A stretch of 64,000 bases of DNA from Owenia fusiformis. Its lineage: Eukaryota > Annelida > Polychaeta > Sabellida > Oweniidae. The position numbers and the translations under genes were made by a program. The stretch is from the NCBI GenBank assembly GCA_903813345.2, contig CAIIXF020000008.1:13378822-13442821 (forward strand), in the 5' to 3' direction. Positions 1-15,300 of the stretch are shown here, piece by piece; positions within the stretch are counted from its first letter, which is position 1; each line of letters starts with the position of its first letter. Below the pieces are notes generated by a model. It made no database searches. It saw nothing but the letters and a program-made list of their open reading frames with translations, and had not been told where the DNA came from.

Positions 1-180
1 TATCATCTTAAATATCTCTCTCGTGGCCTTTTATTAACATTTGAATGTGCAATGAATGTTATGTTCTTACCGTCAAAAATGCAGTGTCATTATTTTCTGA
101 TTAGATATTCTGATAAGATTTGGGCTGTTATCAAATTTTGAGACTGAAAATGAAGTGAATCTCTAGCCAAAGGGTATTAC

Positions 181-321
181 CTCCATGGAGTCTTGTGTTT
201 TATCAGGCATGATTCCAGGCTTGAAGCGGGCCTCCATGGCATTCAATCTCTCCAACATATCAATCTCAATGTAGCTGTCACTTCCTGGGCTGCACTGGGG
301 GGAGTTTGACAGACTCATCAC
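181..321 (-). CDS. HIF1A: HIF-alpha exon leading into the C-terminal degradation domain
   Basis: This 141-nt exon is 47 codons (residues 450-496) in phase 0. After [19 protein letters not shown] it reads [10 protein letters not shown], then KTQDSME. The pattern (hydrophobic-L-x-x-L-N/F-A-x-x-x-A/R, then TQD, then an acidic Met) resembles the human LVEKLFAEDTEAKNP...TQDTDLDLEMLAPYIP region. The second LxxLAP motif is therefore expected at the start of the next exon, left of base 1. The acceptor is ttgtctag and the donor gtaatacc. The resemblance is suggestive and not proven; the exon itself is well supported by phase and splice sites. Confidence 0.82.
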
Positions 322-3300
322 CTAGACAATTCAGAATGTCTGTCAGAAATCTGGCATGGGGCAACTCATCAATCAGTATAGTAACATGGGGTGACTCATT
401 GATCAGAAATATACATTGGGTGACTCATATATCACAAGAATTCAAATATGGGGTGACTCTTAGGTCAGAAAAATATTAAGTATGTAGGAGCACATCATCT
501 GTACATCAATCTATAATGTTGTAATTATCTTGTTTGTATGGAACATCAAGACTACTCCAGATAATCTAATACATATGCTTTAATACATTTGATCTTTTTA
601 TGTAACAATCAAAAATGAACAAAAAATTCATGTTGATGCAGTATCATCTGCTGTATGCTGGTTATATATGCAACAAATTAGAATCAACTAAATAAGTGGA
701 CAGTCATAGTCATATTCTCAAAAGATGTATATTGACCAAATAAGCTGACACATTGACAAACAGTAAGACGCTATTTTTCTATAGCTAGAGATATTTCTGT
801 TTATAAAGTCATGTCAAATTTGGTCTATTATAAATTAAAGGCTCATAAAATGAACAAGATGCTCTCCACTCATTTAAAGGTTCAATTTAGTTGCATATAT
901 TACTTCAAGTGGAATGATTGGTTCCAAGTGACTCCTTCCATTGTTCAGACTGTCGATGATTGGTACAACATCACCAAAGAAAGTGTCTTCCCAGGGATCC
1001 TAGAAAATAAATTGCACGGCTAGCTCAGCTTAATTGCCAACATATAAAGCAGAAAGCTAAAATGTTCTCGCTTAAATTGTCATGTTGTCATACATGTTCT
1101 ATACCCTTTTTTGAAAAAATACTACATGTATTGTGTACTGCCCGATTTAGAGGACTGCTACACAATTTAGTATTGATTTCATGACGGTAACTTTTCCTCC
1201 CCATTCCTTCTATTTTCCAATGTATTTACCAATTAAAAAAGACAACTTTGACATTTTAAACAGATTGCAGCATGTTCATAGCGGGGCATACATCCACATT
1301 CTCTGAAGCTTGCTGCAGAATTTAATAGGCAGGAGGACTCATATAGATGGCAGCTTGGTTGTCTCTTTACTCCACTGAATTTACTGCCATCTATTGAGAA
1401 CTGAAGCCCAAGGTCAGGAAAGTGGTTTATCTAAAAAGATGCAGGACTCATTGATGGAATAAATGGATAATTAAAACATAAAAAAAAATAAACAATCTAA
1501 TCAGAGAATAAAATGCAAAAGAACTCAACAAACTCTAACGAAAACAGAACTTTTAAAATGTGTCCAATGAAAAAAAGTAAACAGTGATGAGAAAACAAAT
1601 CATTCAATGTGAGTCAAAGAATAGCTAAAGCAAATTGCAACATATTGTATGCTGAATAAATGGCATGCATGATTTGCAAAATACATAACTAATGGGCCCG
1701 ACTCAAGACTTGTCTAGACTTGCCACACTTTTTTTAAAGTGTTGGTATATTGTTTTTGGGAGGAAAAGTAAGAAAACAGTGCAATGTATGTGGCAAGATT
1801 TACCTTGTATTCGCGAATGCAAATAATGCCTGTCGGCTACCAGATTAACCTACTATTTTATGACTCATTTAGAAATTAATGGCATTGTGGCAGGTACTAC
1901 TCATATTCAAATGAGTTACCCATAAAATAGTAGGTTAATCCGGAAGCCGACGGGCGTTAGTTGTATTTGCAAATACAAGCTTAGACTTGTCTAAAATAGG
2001 AAAAACCTAAACATGCAAACCCACAACCAACCAAGCCTTAAAGATCAGTAGATTTTGAATTATGATTGAAAAAATTATGAACTATTTATTAATGCAATAT
2101 GATGTAATGATTGAAAAAATGAAATAATTATAAATGCAATATGATGATTTAATAAATTTGTAAAATAGTTATTGTAGCAATGAACTCAAGCTTGCCCGAA
2201 TTAAAGCTTTTTTACAGGCGCATACAGTTTTTTCAGGAAGTCATGAATATAAATAAGTATGAGACATACCTGTGGAGAACTCAAAGATGATTGGTTGGTC
2301 TCGCTAGGGCTACTTATCGCTGTTGGGAAGCGATAATCAGCATCTTGGGGCTTCTGTGTGGGTTCAACTTTTACATTCAAGGGCTTTTCGTAAGAGTGAT
2401 CTTGTAGGCTTGGGAACAAGATGTCATCATACAAGTTCACACCTAAAACAAGAGGGTCATACTAATATAGTGGTTCAACTCTTGCACATGACTGATTGAG
2501 AAGTTACGGAACAGGATGTCCTGAGATCAAATCTTAAGCAGGAAGAATGTCACATTCAATGTTGATTATATTCAAATATTATTTTTGGCAGATTCAGGTT
2601 TTGAGAGCAGAATTAATAAGTATGAACTATGACAGTGCAAAACTGTACGGTAAACAAATTTTGAACAACATTTGACCAAGTACATTTTTGGAATTCCAAA
2701 CAATTTCCTTTATAATAATACCTGCTCCAGGGAATCCCAGGGGTACGCACACTCCTCCTGCAGCAGGTGCAAGGCGATCCAAGTACTCTGGATCACTGCT
2801 GCCAAGGACAGTCTCCATCTCTGCTTGGAGATGCATTCTAGGTGGCAGCGCTGGTAGTTTTCTAGTGACCTTGACCTTCTCTCGCTTCTGACATTGGGAG
2901 AATATGGCTCCATTTTCCTCTACCCCACTGGAATGACAAGAAATAAGACAGTTGAGTTACATTAATGGTAATATGTTTTAATTAACTTTCGAATCAAATT
3001 AAATGTGTCAAAATCTAGGTTGCTACATAATCCATGTAGCTATAACACCTGCATACAAAGCTGCTTTCAAAAATTGGAATTGGATACTGCTTTCCGGGAT
3101 TTTTCAGATGTTATATAAGTTTGGGGTACATAATGATTGTGTTCACCTGGAGTAAATAGATCCGCATAGTTGTTTTTCTAGCTTTATTTTAGGATTCTTT
3201 CTGTGATAAAATTCACCTGTGGCAGATAGTGCAGGTGGTGGCTTTGAAACTAAGGCTTATGAAATGATTTATCAAGTTTTCAAATCAAAAATAACGTTAA

Positions 3301-6300
3301 TCAAGAGCCTCCATGAGTTATCTTTACCTGGTGTCTTAACACAATGATAAATTCTGGAAATCTTTTTCAAAAATTCTTGATGAAATTTATTTGTACACTG
3401 TACATGTGATTCAAATCACAAAATGTATAGTGGTATTATTACCATTATTATCATAATATTGTTTAAAAATATAGAGGTTGAAATTACTAGATGTATTTCC
3501 AAGTTAAACAGGCAATGCGCCTATTTTTGAAGGAAAAAGGACAAAATATTATTTGAGACATGTCACTCACACAGTCAATCAAATATGATAAAAACTTTAA
3601 TTTGGGATAATACTGAAGTGAAAAAAAAATTATTCGCATAGAAAACGGCATTTGAAGTTCAGAGATTGAAAAAAGTGAATTACCACTTTTCACAAAATGT
3701 ATGTTTTAAATAACTCTTGGATTAAAAGATGGCGTATGCTTGAAAATCCTATCAAAAATGAATGGATAATCAATGCAAACAACAATGCCATCTTTCTATG
3801 GCATTGCTAAAAACTTGACACATATAAATTGATAGATCAAAAATATTTTTTCATGATCTAGTGTCAAGTCTGATGTGGTTTGTTTGAGCTATTTTTGGTG
3901 TCAAATGAAAGATCAGGTACTTATTTATCCTTTGGAAACACTATGAAGATCAAAAGTGAGACTTCATTTCAGCACTTTGTCCCTTTAAGTCTCCTCAAAA
4001 ATGATGAATGTTCAAATAGTTATTGAAAAATATATGATCATGGTGAATAACATTTAATTCAATAATTATTGTCAACTTCATGCCAATAATAGAACTGCCT
4101 TGGTGGTATTCTTATAATGGGCAAAAATAGATGTTTATTTTGTTTTGTGTGTGGGGATGTCTATTATGTAGCCTTGAAGATGTTGAGTAAAACCAATCCT
4201 TTCAAAACCAGGAAGAGAAGTTGGGTGCATATCTTCACCTCTGAGTGAAGGCCTTGACTTATCTCCCCCTGATACGCTGCCCTTATCTCCCTAAAACATC
4301 AGTTATAAATATAAATGTTTATTTATAGACCCCCATGCCTTTTATGGCTTTTAAAACTCCTTCCCTTCAGAAAATAAAATTTAAAAATGTTGATTTGCCT
4401 TTCACTTGAATCGAAAAAATCTCTTATGAAATCATAATTTACCCCCTCCCCAAAGGAAACCAACTTTGTTTCTCCACAACTGTTGACAGTAAAACTCTGA
4501 AAACGGTAAAACCGAATGTTTTGATATTTTTCATACTTTTATTCTATTTCAAGTTGATAAAACATGCATTTCAGCATGGACTTCCAAGTCTGTGATTTCA
4601 GTAATCTGTAATTGATTTCCTCTCCCGGTTAATCTCAATCAAATTACAGAGACAGCTCAGCCCACATAACAATCAGGCATACTATACTTAAAATAATATA
4701 CTGGAAAATGAAGTGGATGTCATAAGATACCAATCCTCTTGTTTTCAAAACCGTGGCTTAATACAGAAAATGAAATGAATGGTAAAGACATGAAGTTCTC
4801 GTTACATAATAGAAATGTAAGAAAACACTTCAGGCATGTTTTTCCCGAATAGAATGAGATGAAACACAACTTGGACGTCTTTGACATATTAATCAGATTC
4901 ATTGATTTATCGCAGTACTCTAGTATGTTCCTGACGTCAACAACCAATGAAGCCTTCTCTAACTCGCTAATGCACTCACATCCTCATCCTGAATTCTATG
5001 AAATAATTTACCGAAGATCGCTGATGGTGATCTATCTATCAAAGTGGCCCTTGACTTCGCCAGTCTAATTTTCAGGCATGTTTCTTATTGGATCAGAGAG
5101 TACCTAATGATGTAACACAGTGCCACAATAAGGAAGTACATGTTGTATTTAATTTCGAACAGGTGGCTATTTTTTGGGAAAATAACATCAATGTAAACTA
5201 TCCAGCTTGCAAGAAAAGAAACAGATTCGGTATGCGGTATATCACAAATAGTCTTATCCTTTTAAGTTTAATGTTTTTAACCGTTTATATTTAGTGACAA
5301 AATGATTTAGTTTTGCAACATTTCGTTTTATTCTATAAATCTTTTTCAAGCAATTGAAAATTATAAACAATATCTTTTGTTTGACACCATAAAATGTTAT
5401 GTTTTAAAGTATCAACTGTAGAAAAATGGTATTCTAATTTACATTTTCTAATCTTATCATGGAATATCATGAATATTCATCACTTTAGTTATAATCAATA
5501 TTAATTCAAAAACATTCCATGTCAAAATAAATTTTAAGAAAAATATCCTAATATATCAAAACATATTACAATGCCATAAATCAGCCTCTGGTATGGAATT
5601 TTCTTGAATGAATCGACTGCATTGTCTGTAAAGCTTAATTCCTCTTCAATAACAACAGGATACCAAGTTGTTTTGCACAAAAGAGACCCCCTCGGAACAT
5701 GTCTATGATTTTGAAAACACACAAGGATAACACTTCCTAAACCAGACCCTTAAAATACTTAAAAAACCTATAATTTCACCTCTGAAGCTAACTCAATAAA
5801 AAACTCATTTGAAGCGACCAAAGCAATAATCAAACAGGGAGCATTTAAATGGTAGTTTCAATATAAGGTGTGACATTTACAAATAGGTGGCTTCTTATGA
5901 ACTGTTATTGCGGCTCATGAAGGTAGTAAACAATGTGAAGGACCTTAACTCGATCAATATGTCATTGTAGAATCTATTAACCAAACAAAATCCTATATCT
6001 TTTCGCAGAAATGCAATAAGATCAGGGGTATAATGAACATTTTCTCATTTAGACTCAATATATAATTCAGAAATAATTGGGTGTTATTTTGTCATTTGGG
6101 ACTTAAAAACTATTCATCTAATTACATATTTGACCTCTGTGTTCCAAATAATGTCACGTTAACCAGATAACAAATGAACAAAAGGTTACAGTCACATTAT
6201 TTGCAAAAATGTCTGGTTCTTGTTTTCATGTTAGAAACGCATGTCAGTTGTTCTTATGTTTGCATATAAATGTGTGTCAACAAAAGCACCCCCAGGAAGC

Positions 6301-9300
6301 TTCCCTTATCTGAAGTTGTTTGTTTGCTCCCTTGCTTGATTGTTTATTTTGTTAGTTGTTTGGAAAAGACATACCAATGGATTGAAGAAACAATACATGT
6401 CAATGACACATAATAGGAAAAATTATTTGAACAACAATTCAATAACAAGTCTTTCTCTATTATTTCTGATACAAAAGAGAAACATAAAAGAAACATTACA
6501 CCTTTAAAAGCATCCATCACTGCACTATTTCCACTTTTGTTATATTAAAGCTAAGCCAAGTTTTGCAATGATTAATAATTAATTTCATGATTGAAACAAA
6601 TAAGAATAGCAGTTATAGATTATGCCAACTTCATCAACAGTACATTAAGACAGTAAACAACTTATAGAAATAGATAAATAAAGTCTACAATATCCATCCA
6701 TTCAAACTACCATTCAGTGGTTAAAAGCCACTTGAGGTTTGGAATTTAATAAACAGCTGACAAACATCTTTCAATATTTTTTGCATTAAGGATTAGCGCT
6801 GGTGGGTTATCTGGTACTGTGCCCTTTCTGTAACCCCCTACATCACTGACATTTCAATATAATTTTGTGGGCTCAATGATCCAACAAAAGTCAGCGTGAC
6901 CTATCAGCGACCATCATCGACATGTGCTGTAATATTGACGCAACTAAAGTTATTCAATTAGAGTAATGAGCTCGGTTCCGATTGCAGGTTACTTTTAAAT
7001 GGAAATCAATTTTTGGAATATCGAAAACATGATACGAGTTCAGCAAATAGGTTTTTGACATCAAGCGAGAGAACTGTTATTAGATAGAAGGAACTTGTTT
7101 TGATGTCTGGAAACTACTGTAGTCACCAAACTTTTCCTCCTTAGAAAAAAACTACTCATGTTTGTATTTATCATCAATGGAGAACATAGGTTTCTGTGAC
7201 TTGTCCCTCTGTTTCTACTGCCCTGAGTTGATGCTTTATCTGTTTTTATGGTCTAGAGGCAACTAGACTGTGATACAAGTATCTAGATTGTGCTTAAAGG
7301 TAACTACACTGTGCCACAAGTTACTAGACTGTGTTACAAGTAACCAAAGTGTGTTATACAAGTAACCTTGCTGTGCTACAAGTAACCGGACATGCTACAA
7401 GTAACCAAAGTGTGCTATACAAGTAACTTTGCTGTGCTACAAGTATCTAAACTGAGCTTTGAGCAATCGAATGCTCTGCAATCCATTTAGGTCCCAGACT
7501 TCATCTATCTTTTTAATAACAAATGATCTAAAGGTCCACTTAATGCAGTATCAAGGCTGAAACTTCAAAGAAAAAATGCTGAGTCTTGTTCTGAACACAT
7601 ATCTGAAGTAGATGAGTGAAAGGGCTTAAAATGTCTGAAGAAGTCCAACTGTTCTTGTGTACAATGTACATACAGAAATACTAGAAAATAAGATACTTCA
7701 ATCAGATTCTAGCAAGAATTAAAACATGATCAGAGAAAATGAATCATTTAATATCAATTGATTCTAGGGGTTCATTAAGAGACTGCTTAACAACTTTCTA
7801 GATTTGTCAATACATATCAACCGTTCAAGATGTTGTTATGTCATTGTGAACTTCTCGAGTATTTTCTGAACTTTTAGAGGAACTATATCCTTATTTCTTT
7901 TTAAAATAAGTGAGTGTTTGGTACTATATTTATGATGTTTTTTTTCATTTGTGCTTGCTTTAAAACCTCATTTTAACTTTTAGTCAACTGTAGTCAATAC
8001 ATAAAATAAATTATACCTCAAGTCTTATAACTTGAATCTTTGTTCAAAACTACACAGTTATTAACTATGGCATTCAAAAGGGATGGTAACTTAAGAAGGA
8101 TTTATTTACCAAAATGATAATTCATACCATTTCAACCACTGCTTCAAATAACAATTAACTTGCATTTATCACATCTAGATACTAGCCCCCCAGTGAATAT
8201 TGAAAAAGCTATCGCATAACAAGTCTATAAACTTATATTAGGTATCAAAATATGAACTTTGAATTGATAAAAAATAGTTAGTGTTTATCCATGAGATTTT
8301 TATCACCTGGATTCATATTTCTGTACTTTGGGCTTGGGTTTGGGGTTCACTAGTGCACATTTTCACACTGAATAGACCCAACCAAATCAGAACTTGATCA
8401 TATTGGTTTTAGTTAAAGTAAGTTAGTTAAATGTTAAAAGGTTTTAGTTTGATCATCAACACCACGTGACCACATATTATTTTCTTTTTTTCCGGCACGG
8501 GTTTTTCTACTTTAATATAATATTATGTATATTGTGTATAATGTAAATGAAATAAATGGGCTATAAAAAGCTGAAAAAACAAAACAAAAACACCACATAT
8601 GAATATTTAAATAAAATTTCAAATATGGAACTTAAAATCGGGATCATCATTCTTGCTTTCTTAATTCAAAGAGAGAATATTATTCTGACTGGTTTTACAT
8701 TAATGTCTCATTTGCTGGATGGGATTTTGGTGTTATAGAATTTATGCATGCATTTGAAGTCATACATAAAAGCCTTTTACTCTAAATTTCAACATTTCAT
8801 GTTAATGAATTAATCATGTGTCTGAAGTCATATTTAAAAAACTCTTTTACTATGAATTTCAGTTTATTTTGCAACATTTTGTTTGATTGCATTGCCTTTA
8901 GCCAGTGTGACAGTATTGCTGATGAGTAATACATGTATAAGCAATTGAGAGGTTAGATAAAGATAATATGACACAATAAATCAAAATATATATTTATGTC
9001 TGTTTGTGATCCCGGATGAGAGTAGGATTGGTGGCCATTTCCTAAAATCATCAAACTTATCTTACCTTATGACATAGTTAACGCAAACAACACATTGCGG
9101 CTTTGGGGACCTGTTATTTTGGATGACTGTTCCTTGTGTTATCACCCAAGCATAGCCGCCATCTTTTGCCAGAAATCTGTACCTTCCTGTCATTGTCTGG
9201 CCTTTGGAGAACACTAAAGGAAAATAAAACATATTATAGACAAGGCATTAACAGTCAAAATGTCACAACCTGCCATTTGTTACAGATGCAGACACCAACT

Positions 9301-12300
9301 GCTGAACACCACTGCCATCGTCATCAAAAATTTGGAAACTATAAAAATTGGTGGTAACATCAAAATACAATAAAAAGTATGCTGAAATACAATAAAAAGT
9401 GTGCTGAAATACAATAAAAAGTGTGCTGCAAGGGATGGGTTTGATTGTAGGTATGACCCTTGCAGATTTTTTTTGAAATGTATCACTAAAATACAAAACC
9501 TCTATTCTATAAGCGTATGTTTAACTGTAGTTCTATTTTCATAAATGTCCATACTAAACAACACTTGAATAATATTACACGGATATGATGTACTTATAAC
9601 AGTATATCATTTCATTTAACAAATATGTATCTTTATTTGGTTATTATCAATACTGCACTTTCTAAATGCGCAAATCATAAAATAAACTTAATGAGGCTGA
9701 TAGTATCATTAAATATTGGGCCCATTATCTTACACTGGCACAACACAGTAAAACCCTCATATATTGAACATCCATGGATACACAAAAAGTGTTCACTGTA
9801 GGTAGGTGTTCAATAGAGAAAGGTGTTCACTAAGACAGGTTTTACTGTACTATGTTACATACAACAAGAGGGATAAGTAACTTACAGTTCTTGAATGACT
9901 TGACGAGATCACTGTGATCGGAGGCATGGTGGTAGCTGTATACTGATTTGCCTAATAGGTCAGCCTCTTCGTAACCCAACAGTTCCTCAACCCTGAAACA
10001 CATACAAACAACTGTATGGGCAAATTGTTAAAATACATTCACATTCAAACAATTGTATGGACAAATCGTTAAAATACATTCACATTCAAACAACTGTGAA
10101 CAGGGCATTAACATGCAAATGTCACTTCCGACTGCCAAAACACCAACAACCAAACACCAACCACTGAACAACATCCAGAAAAAAAGTTGGAGACAATAAT
10201 AATATGTCACCACAAGACACATAGAGATAAGTATCACACTTTTTTTACATCCAAAATGGCCAACAATTAGTAATTTACCCAAAGTGCCCAAAACCTGATC
10301 AGATCTTGGCACTGGTCTGCTCTTGCATCTGGATGAACAGATAAATGGTACACCTAGCATTTTGATAAAAAATGATCTATTGCCCCTATGCTATAACATG
10401 AAGCCATCTTTTACAGTCTAAAGCTGAACACTCATCAGTCATTGCCCCTATGCTATAACATGAAGCCATCTTTTACCAGCATATAACTGCCTTAAGATAT
10501 CAATTCTCATAGCTCTGTTCAAGGTTATATTTCACTATTAATGAACATCAAGTACTCCTATGAGTAAAGGGGAAAAAACATACTTCATATCAAGTTATTA
10601 AAATAGTGATAAAATTGACATTAAATACATGCAGATTACAAACACACTGAATCAGTTTGCTAAACAATAATTACAATTACAAAAAGAGGGTTTGTTTCAC
10701 TTGCTTAAATAATGTATTTTACTGCCATTAATGGAGCATATACCTATATACGTATAACTGATTTGAAACAAAGCTAGTCTCTTTGTTACTGATTTAATAC
10801 ATTAAAAGGTGGTTGTTACCAGGAGGGCCTCCAGAAATATTGTTCTGTCCCTCAGAATAAAACCCATATTCAATCCCTCCTAGCAGATAATCTCTATTTA
10901 TTCTCGACTCCATAAATTCTATATTAATATGTTATTGTAGGCACACCACACTCTTTTAACTGTAGTTAATTTGAAATGGAGCTGTAGCTATCATGCTTGT
11001 GATATATGCGTAGGTAGGTTATGCTGACAATATTAACCTAATATATATTGTATGTCATGGTTAGTATATAGGAACATCTCATGATAAATATAAGAGTGCA
11101 AGTACAGTACAACTTTTTGTTGTTGCTGAAACCATATGATGCAACAACAATATTACCACATCTAGTGTGTTCCTTAAGAAAGTGCCTAAATACATGGTAA
11201 CTATCCAGGCCCCGTATATCGCGAGCAAGTTACCTCTGACATTTAATTCATTTTTATATTTCAATTTTATCATATCTATCAAGGCCCAGCTTCTAACATG
11301 AGCTCATTGCTCGTGATGTCAGCAAGGCCTGGATAGTCTAAGTGTAAATAGAACTACAGGAACGCCTGTCTAAGTAGAACACCTTTGGTACCTCTAGATT
11401 GTTTTCCACTTGGGAGGTGTTCTACTTACAGAGGTACAGGAAGCCTGTCTAAGTAGAACACTTTTGGTACTTCTAGATTGTTTTCCACTTGGGAGGTGTT
11501 CTACTTACAGAGGTACAGGAAGCCTGTCTAAGTAGAACACTTTTGGTACTTCTAGATTGTTTTCCACTTGGGAGGTGTTCTACTTACAGAGGTACAGGAA
11601 GCCTGTCTAAGTAGAACACTTTTGGTACTTCTAGATTGTTTTCCACTTGGGAGGTGTTCTACTTACAGAGGTACAGGAAGCCTGTCTAAGTAGAACACTT
11701 TTGGTACTTCTAGATTGTTTTCCACTTGGGAGGTGTTCTACTTACAGAGGTACAGGAAGCCTGTCTAAGTAGAACACCTTTTGTACCTCTAGATTGTTTT
11801 CCACTTGGGAGGTGTTCTACTTACAGAGGTTCATTTAACATTAAGCCAGTTGGTCTTTGGACTGTGAAAAGTGTTCCACTAAGAGAGGTGTTTTACTTAT
11901 AGAGGTGTTCTACTTTACATGTTTCACTGTACATACTTTTTTCTTCCAATGGAGCACAATAAATAACGATAAATACAACTTAAACTCCTTTGCATCTCAA
12001 AGGTGGCATTGGATATATAAAAGCTTTATTATTCACAGAAATGGAAAATAAATGGAGGTTATTTAATGGGAGGAATGGTCCCAATATGAATTTTTTCTGA
12101 GGAAAAATATGATGTTGGCCAAAGAAAATACCATATTGACCAAGGGCAACAGCCCAAGTGTTAATATGATATTTTCCGGTGGTAACATAAAATCATACAA
12201 TAAGCAAATATTTCATTCTATGGAGGGCAATACCTGTTCATCTTTCAATGATTTTTGCGGTATGTATTGCCCGCAGCCCGTAGGGCGAGGGAAATACATG

Positions 12301-15300
12301 ATGCAAAAATCATTGAAAGTGCAACAGGTATTGCCCGAACATAGAATGAAATATTTGTTTTATTATATCATTGCTAGACATTCCCTATGATCATTTATTT
12401 TAATCAATTAATATATCATTAATCCATAAGTGAACATAATTACGTACAAGTATCATTGAATGGTACACTTTATTTTCGTCCAGTGTAGTTGTCAGAATTC
12501 CCGGGCGGGCAATACGCCGGGCAATACGTCTTTTATTATCCTAAAATTGAGGGAGCTGTGAAATACGTTATGGTATTTTTGATCACATGGTACTGACTCG
12601 ACCAATCAAATCACACAATTTCTAGCAATGATATAATAATTTGATTTATGACATAACATATTTATAAACAAGTTTTAAAACAGAATGAAAAATGTAAAAA
12701 TCTAGAGGAATCACGAGATTAGTTCTAATACAGATCTGATACAGGATTTTGGCTGATACAGTTCTGATATGGGAATTTTTGAATATTTATTTCCCAGGGA
12801 AAACATGTTATTATAGTATAAATTAGGTACTTCACTGGACTTAATTACAATTTCCTGAGACAAAAACCAGAATTTTGGATAGATTTTGTGAATATCTGAT
12901 GTGTTTTTTCATTTAGTGAAATCTAACCCTGAACAAATAAACTATTCTCCTAATCTAATTTATTGTAATGTTGCAAGACTTAAGCGATGCCTTACCATTC
13001 ATTCTACATTATTTGTAGATCTAATAATGATCTTAACCAGAAATAACACGTATTTGCTAATCAAGTTTGAAGCTCAATTACCTGTAAGACTTGTATGGTG
13101 GACGATTTTGAGATGCTGAATTCCTAGTTCTAGTCTATTCTGATTATTAGTCAATAAAATAAATGCTAGAACAGTGTTTAAACCACAACAATAATTATGA
13201 TCATTGAGTTCTATAATGCCTCAAAAGTTATATTAAATGAATAAACCAAGATTATTAACAACACTTTTTGTGACCACACGTTTCACTTTTTGCACTCGAT
13301 TAAAACTCCCATGAATGAAAAATTGTTGCTTCAGAAATCTTAATTGATATTATCTCTATTTTATATATATTGTATATCTGTTCACATGATAAAGTATTTG
13401 ATCCATGAAAATTAGAGCGTGGAAAATAAAATTTTATTATGTTCGAGATTTTATGGAGTTAGCTTGCTTGGCATTAGACATGTAAAACCTGTATACAGTG
13501 AACACTTATGGAGCCACAAAATGTGTTCACTGTAGGCAGGTGTTCACTACAGAGAGACAATTTTATACTGAAGTCAGTGGAGTATGTGCTTAAAAGCGGT
13601 GTTCACTAGACAAAGGTGTTTACTAGACACAGGTGTTCACTAGAAAGAGGTGTTCATTAAGACAGGTTTAACTGAACAGTTCTTTTTTATCTTGATCTTT
13701 ATCTAGTGATGATCAATATATTAAAATTTCTAGGAAATTTTTTCGTCAAGTTCACATTTTAATAGTTAGAATATTTGGGTGATGTGGTTAGGTAAGGTTG
13801 TTTCATTTCAGGGATTTCAAAAGCAGCAGGAATCATTTTTTCAGTTTTTTACAAAAATCTCCTGTTGTTTTGAGGTATTTTGCAACTGTTTTCAAGTCAA
13901 AATCATAAATTCCATTATTTTTAATGCTGTTTTCATCTCTCTTGCCTGTGTAAAATTCTAATGAAATCCCTATTATATGTTTGAGAAATTGCAAAATTAA
14001 AATGCAAAGTGCAAATGCCAGTATATTTTCTTATCTGCTCAGTGTTGTTCACTGGGCATGATGAACTTTACAACATATTTATGACATCAATAAGTAGTAA
14101 CAAGGATCCTGAGAAAATATAACAAGAATTTTGAATTTTTGCCAGGTTTTAAAACAACACTTCTAGATATCACTGGTATGTACAGTGAAGTATACAGGAA
14201 TTTCTCTGCCAGATCAAGAAATAACAACAAGCAGAAACTTAAAATTTTCAGAAATAAAACAAGTCTTATATTGAGACCCTGGACCCTTCCTCCTCCCTAA
14301 TCTACTTCTCCTTGTTAACAAATCAATAAGAACAAGCCATTCTGATTTATCTAACGCTTTGGTAAGTATTCGAAAGGATAATAATATTTCCTGTGGATCC
14401 TACAATGAGAACAAGCACTCATTTAAAATGAACAAGAATAAAACAAGTCTTGCGCCAAGACTCCGGGGCCTTCTCTACTTCCCTTAGTCTTGTAGAAGAG
14501 GTGAGATATACAGGGGAGGGGGTCACAAAGGATTGACGCAAGACTGTAACAAAACTGGCAGTGGGAAGTTTGAGCTTGTTGAAAATATCCACATGCTGAT
14601 ATTGATCTTAAATAATGCATAACTGTAACAAGAATCAAACAAACAGAGGTGCCCAAATGTGCAACTGTTGATGGCAGTCAGACAAACAGATGCACATAGA
14701 GGAGACAAATTGATCATTTAACTGCTGTGTGGGGTAGCAATATTTCATTGTTGTACCTAACCATACATGTGATTAATAATTACATTTCAAATTTCACCCA
14801 CTCCTCCAATAATTGAACATTTCATAAATTGTTTTCAAAATATATTGTCCTTTCAATGATTGATATACATGTACATTAACAACAACAAAAACATATGACA
14901 TTTTCACTCATTATCAAATGCAATATTAATCACATTTGTGGGGTCTTAAAGTACTCTTATGTACCCCTCTGTACTCTGAGGTTTTGGATACAGGGTATCA
15001 CAAAAATTATTTTTTAATATCAATCTGAAAACATTAGATATGTTTTTTTTCACTAATTTTTATGAACGTTTTCAAGTATTATGGTATATAAATATACTAT
15101 ATATTATAATATAAAACAATCCATTTTTAAATTTTTTAAAGCAGAACATGATTGTCAGCTGCATGTCCCAGACCTCAGAGATAGTGAGATAGATAGAAAA
15201 AATCAAATATCCATCCCACTAACTAGATACATGATATATTATTACCACCTTACCGGGCCAGTTCTAGGGGTTTTAGTGCTAGTTTAGAAGGCATTCATTT

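Noticed and set aside
4208-4306. Possible minus-strand exon (after gttttag, ending before gtgaag) within the HIF-alpha intron
   Set aside because: The peptide ([17 protein letters not shown]) does not resemble HIF-alpha, and the PAS-B exon already joins the 2,722-2,927 exon in phase with conserved sequence.
10028-10360. 110-codon minus-strand ORF
   Set aside because: It crosses a GTCACCAC repeat and short duplications; no domain, no splice context, and wrong frame for HIF-alpha.
12109-12390. 93-codon ORF
   Set aside because: It spans an imperfect palindrome of a small mobile element; the two halves are reverse complements of each other.
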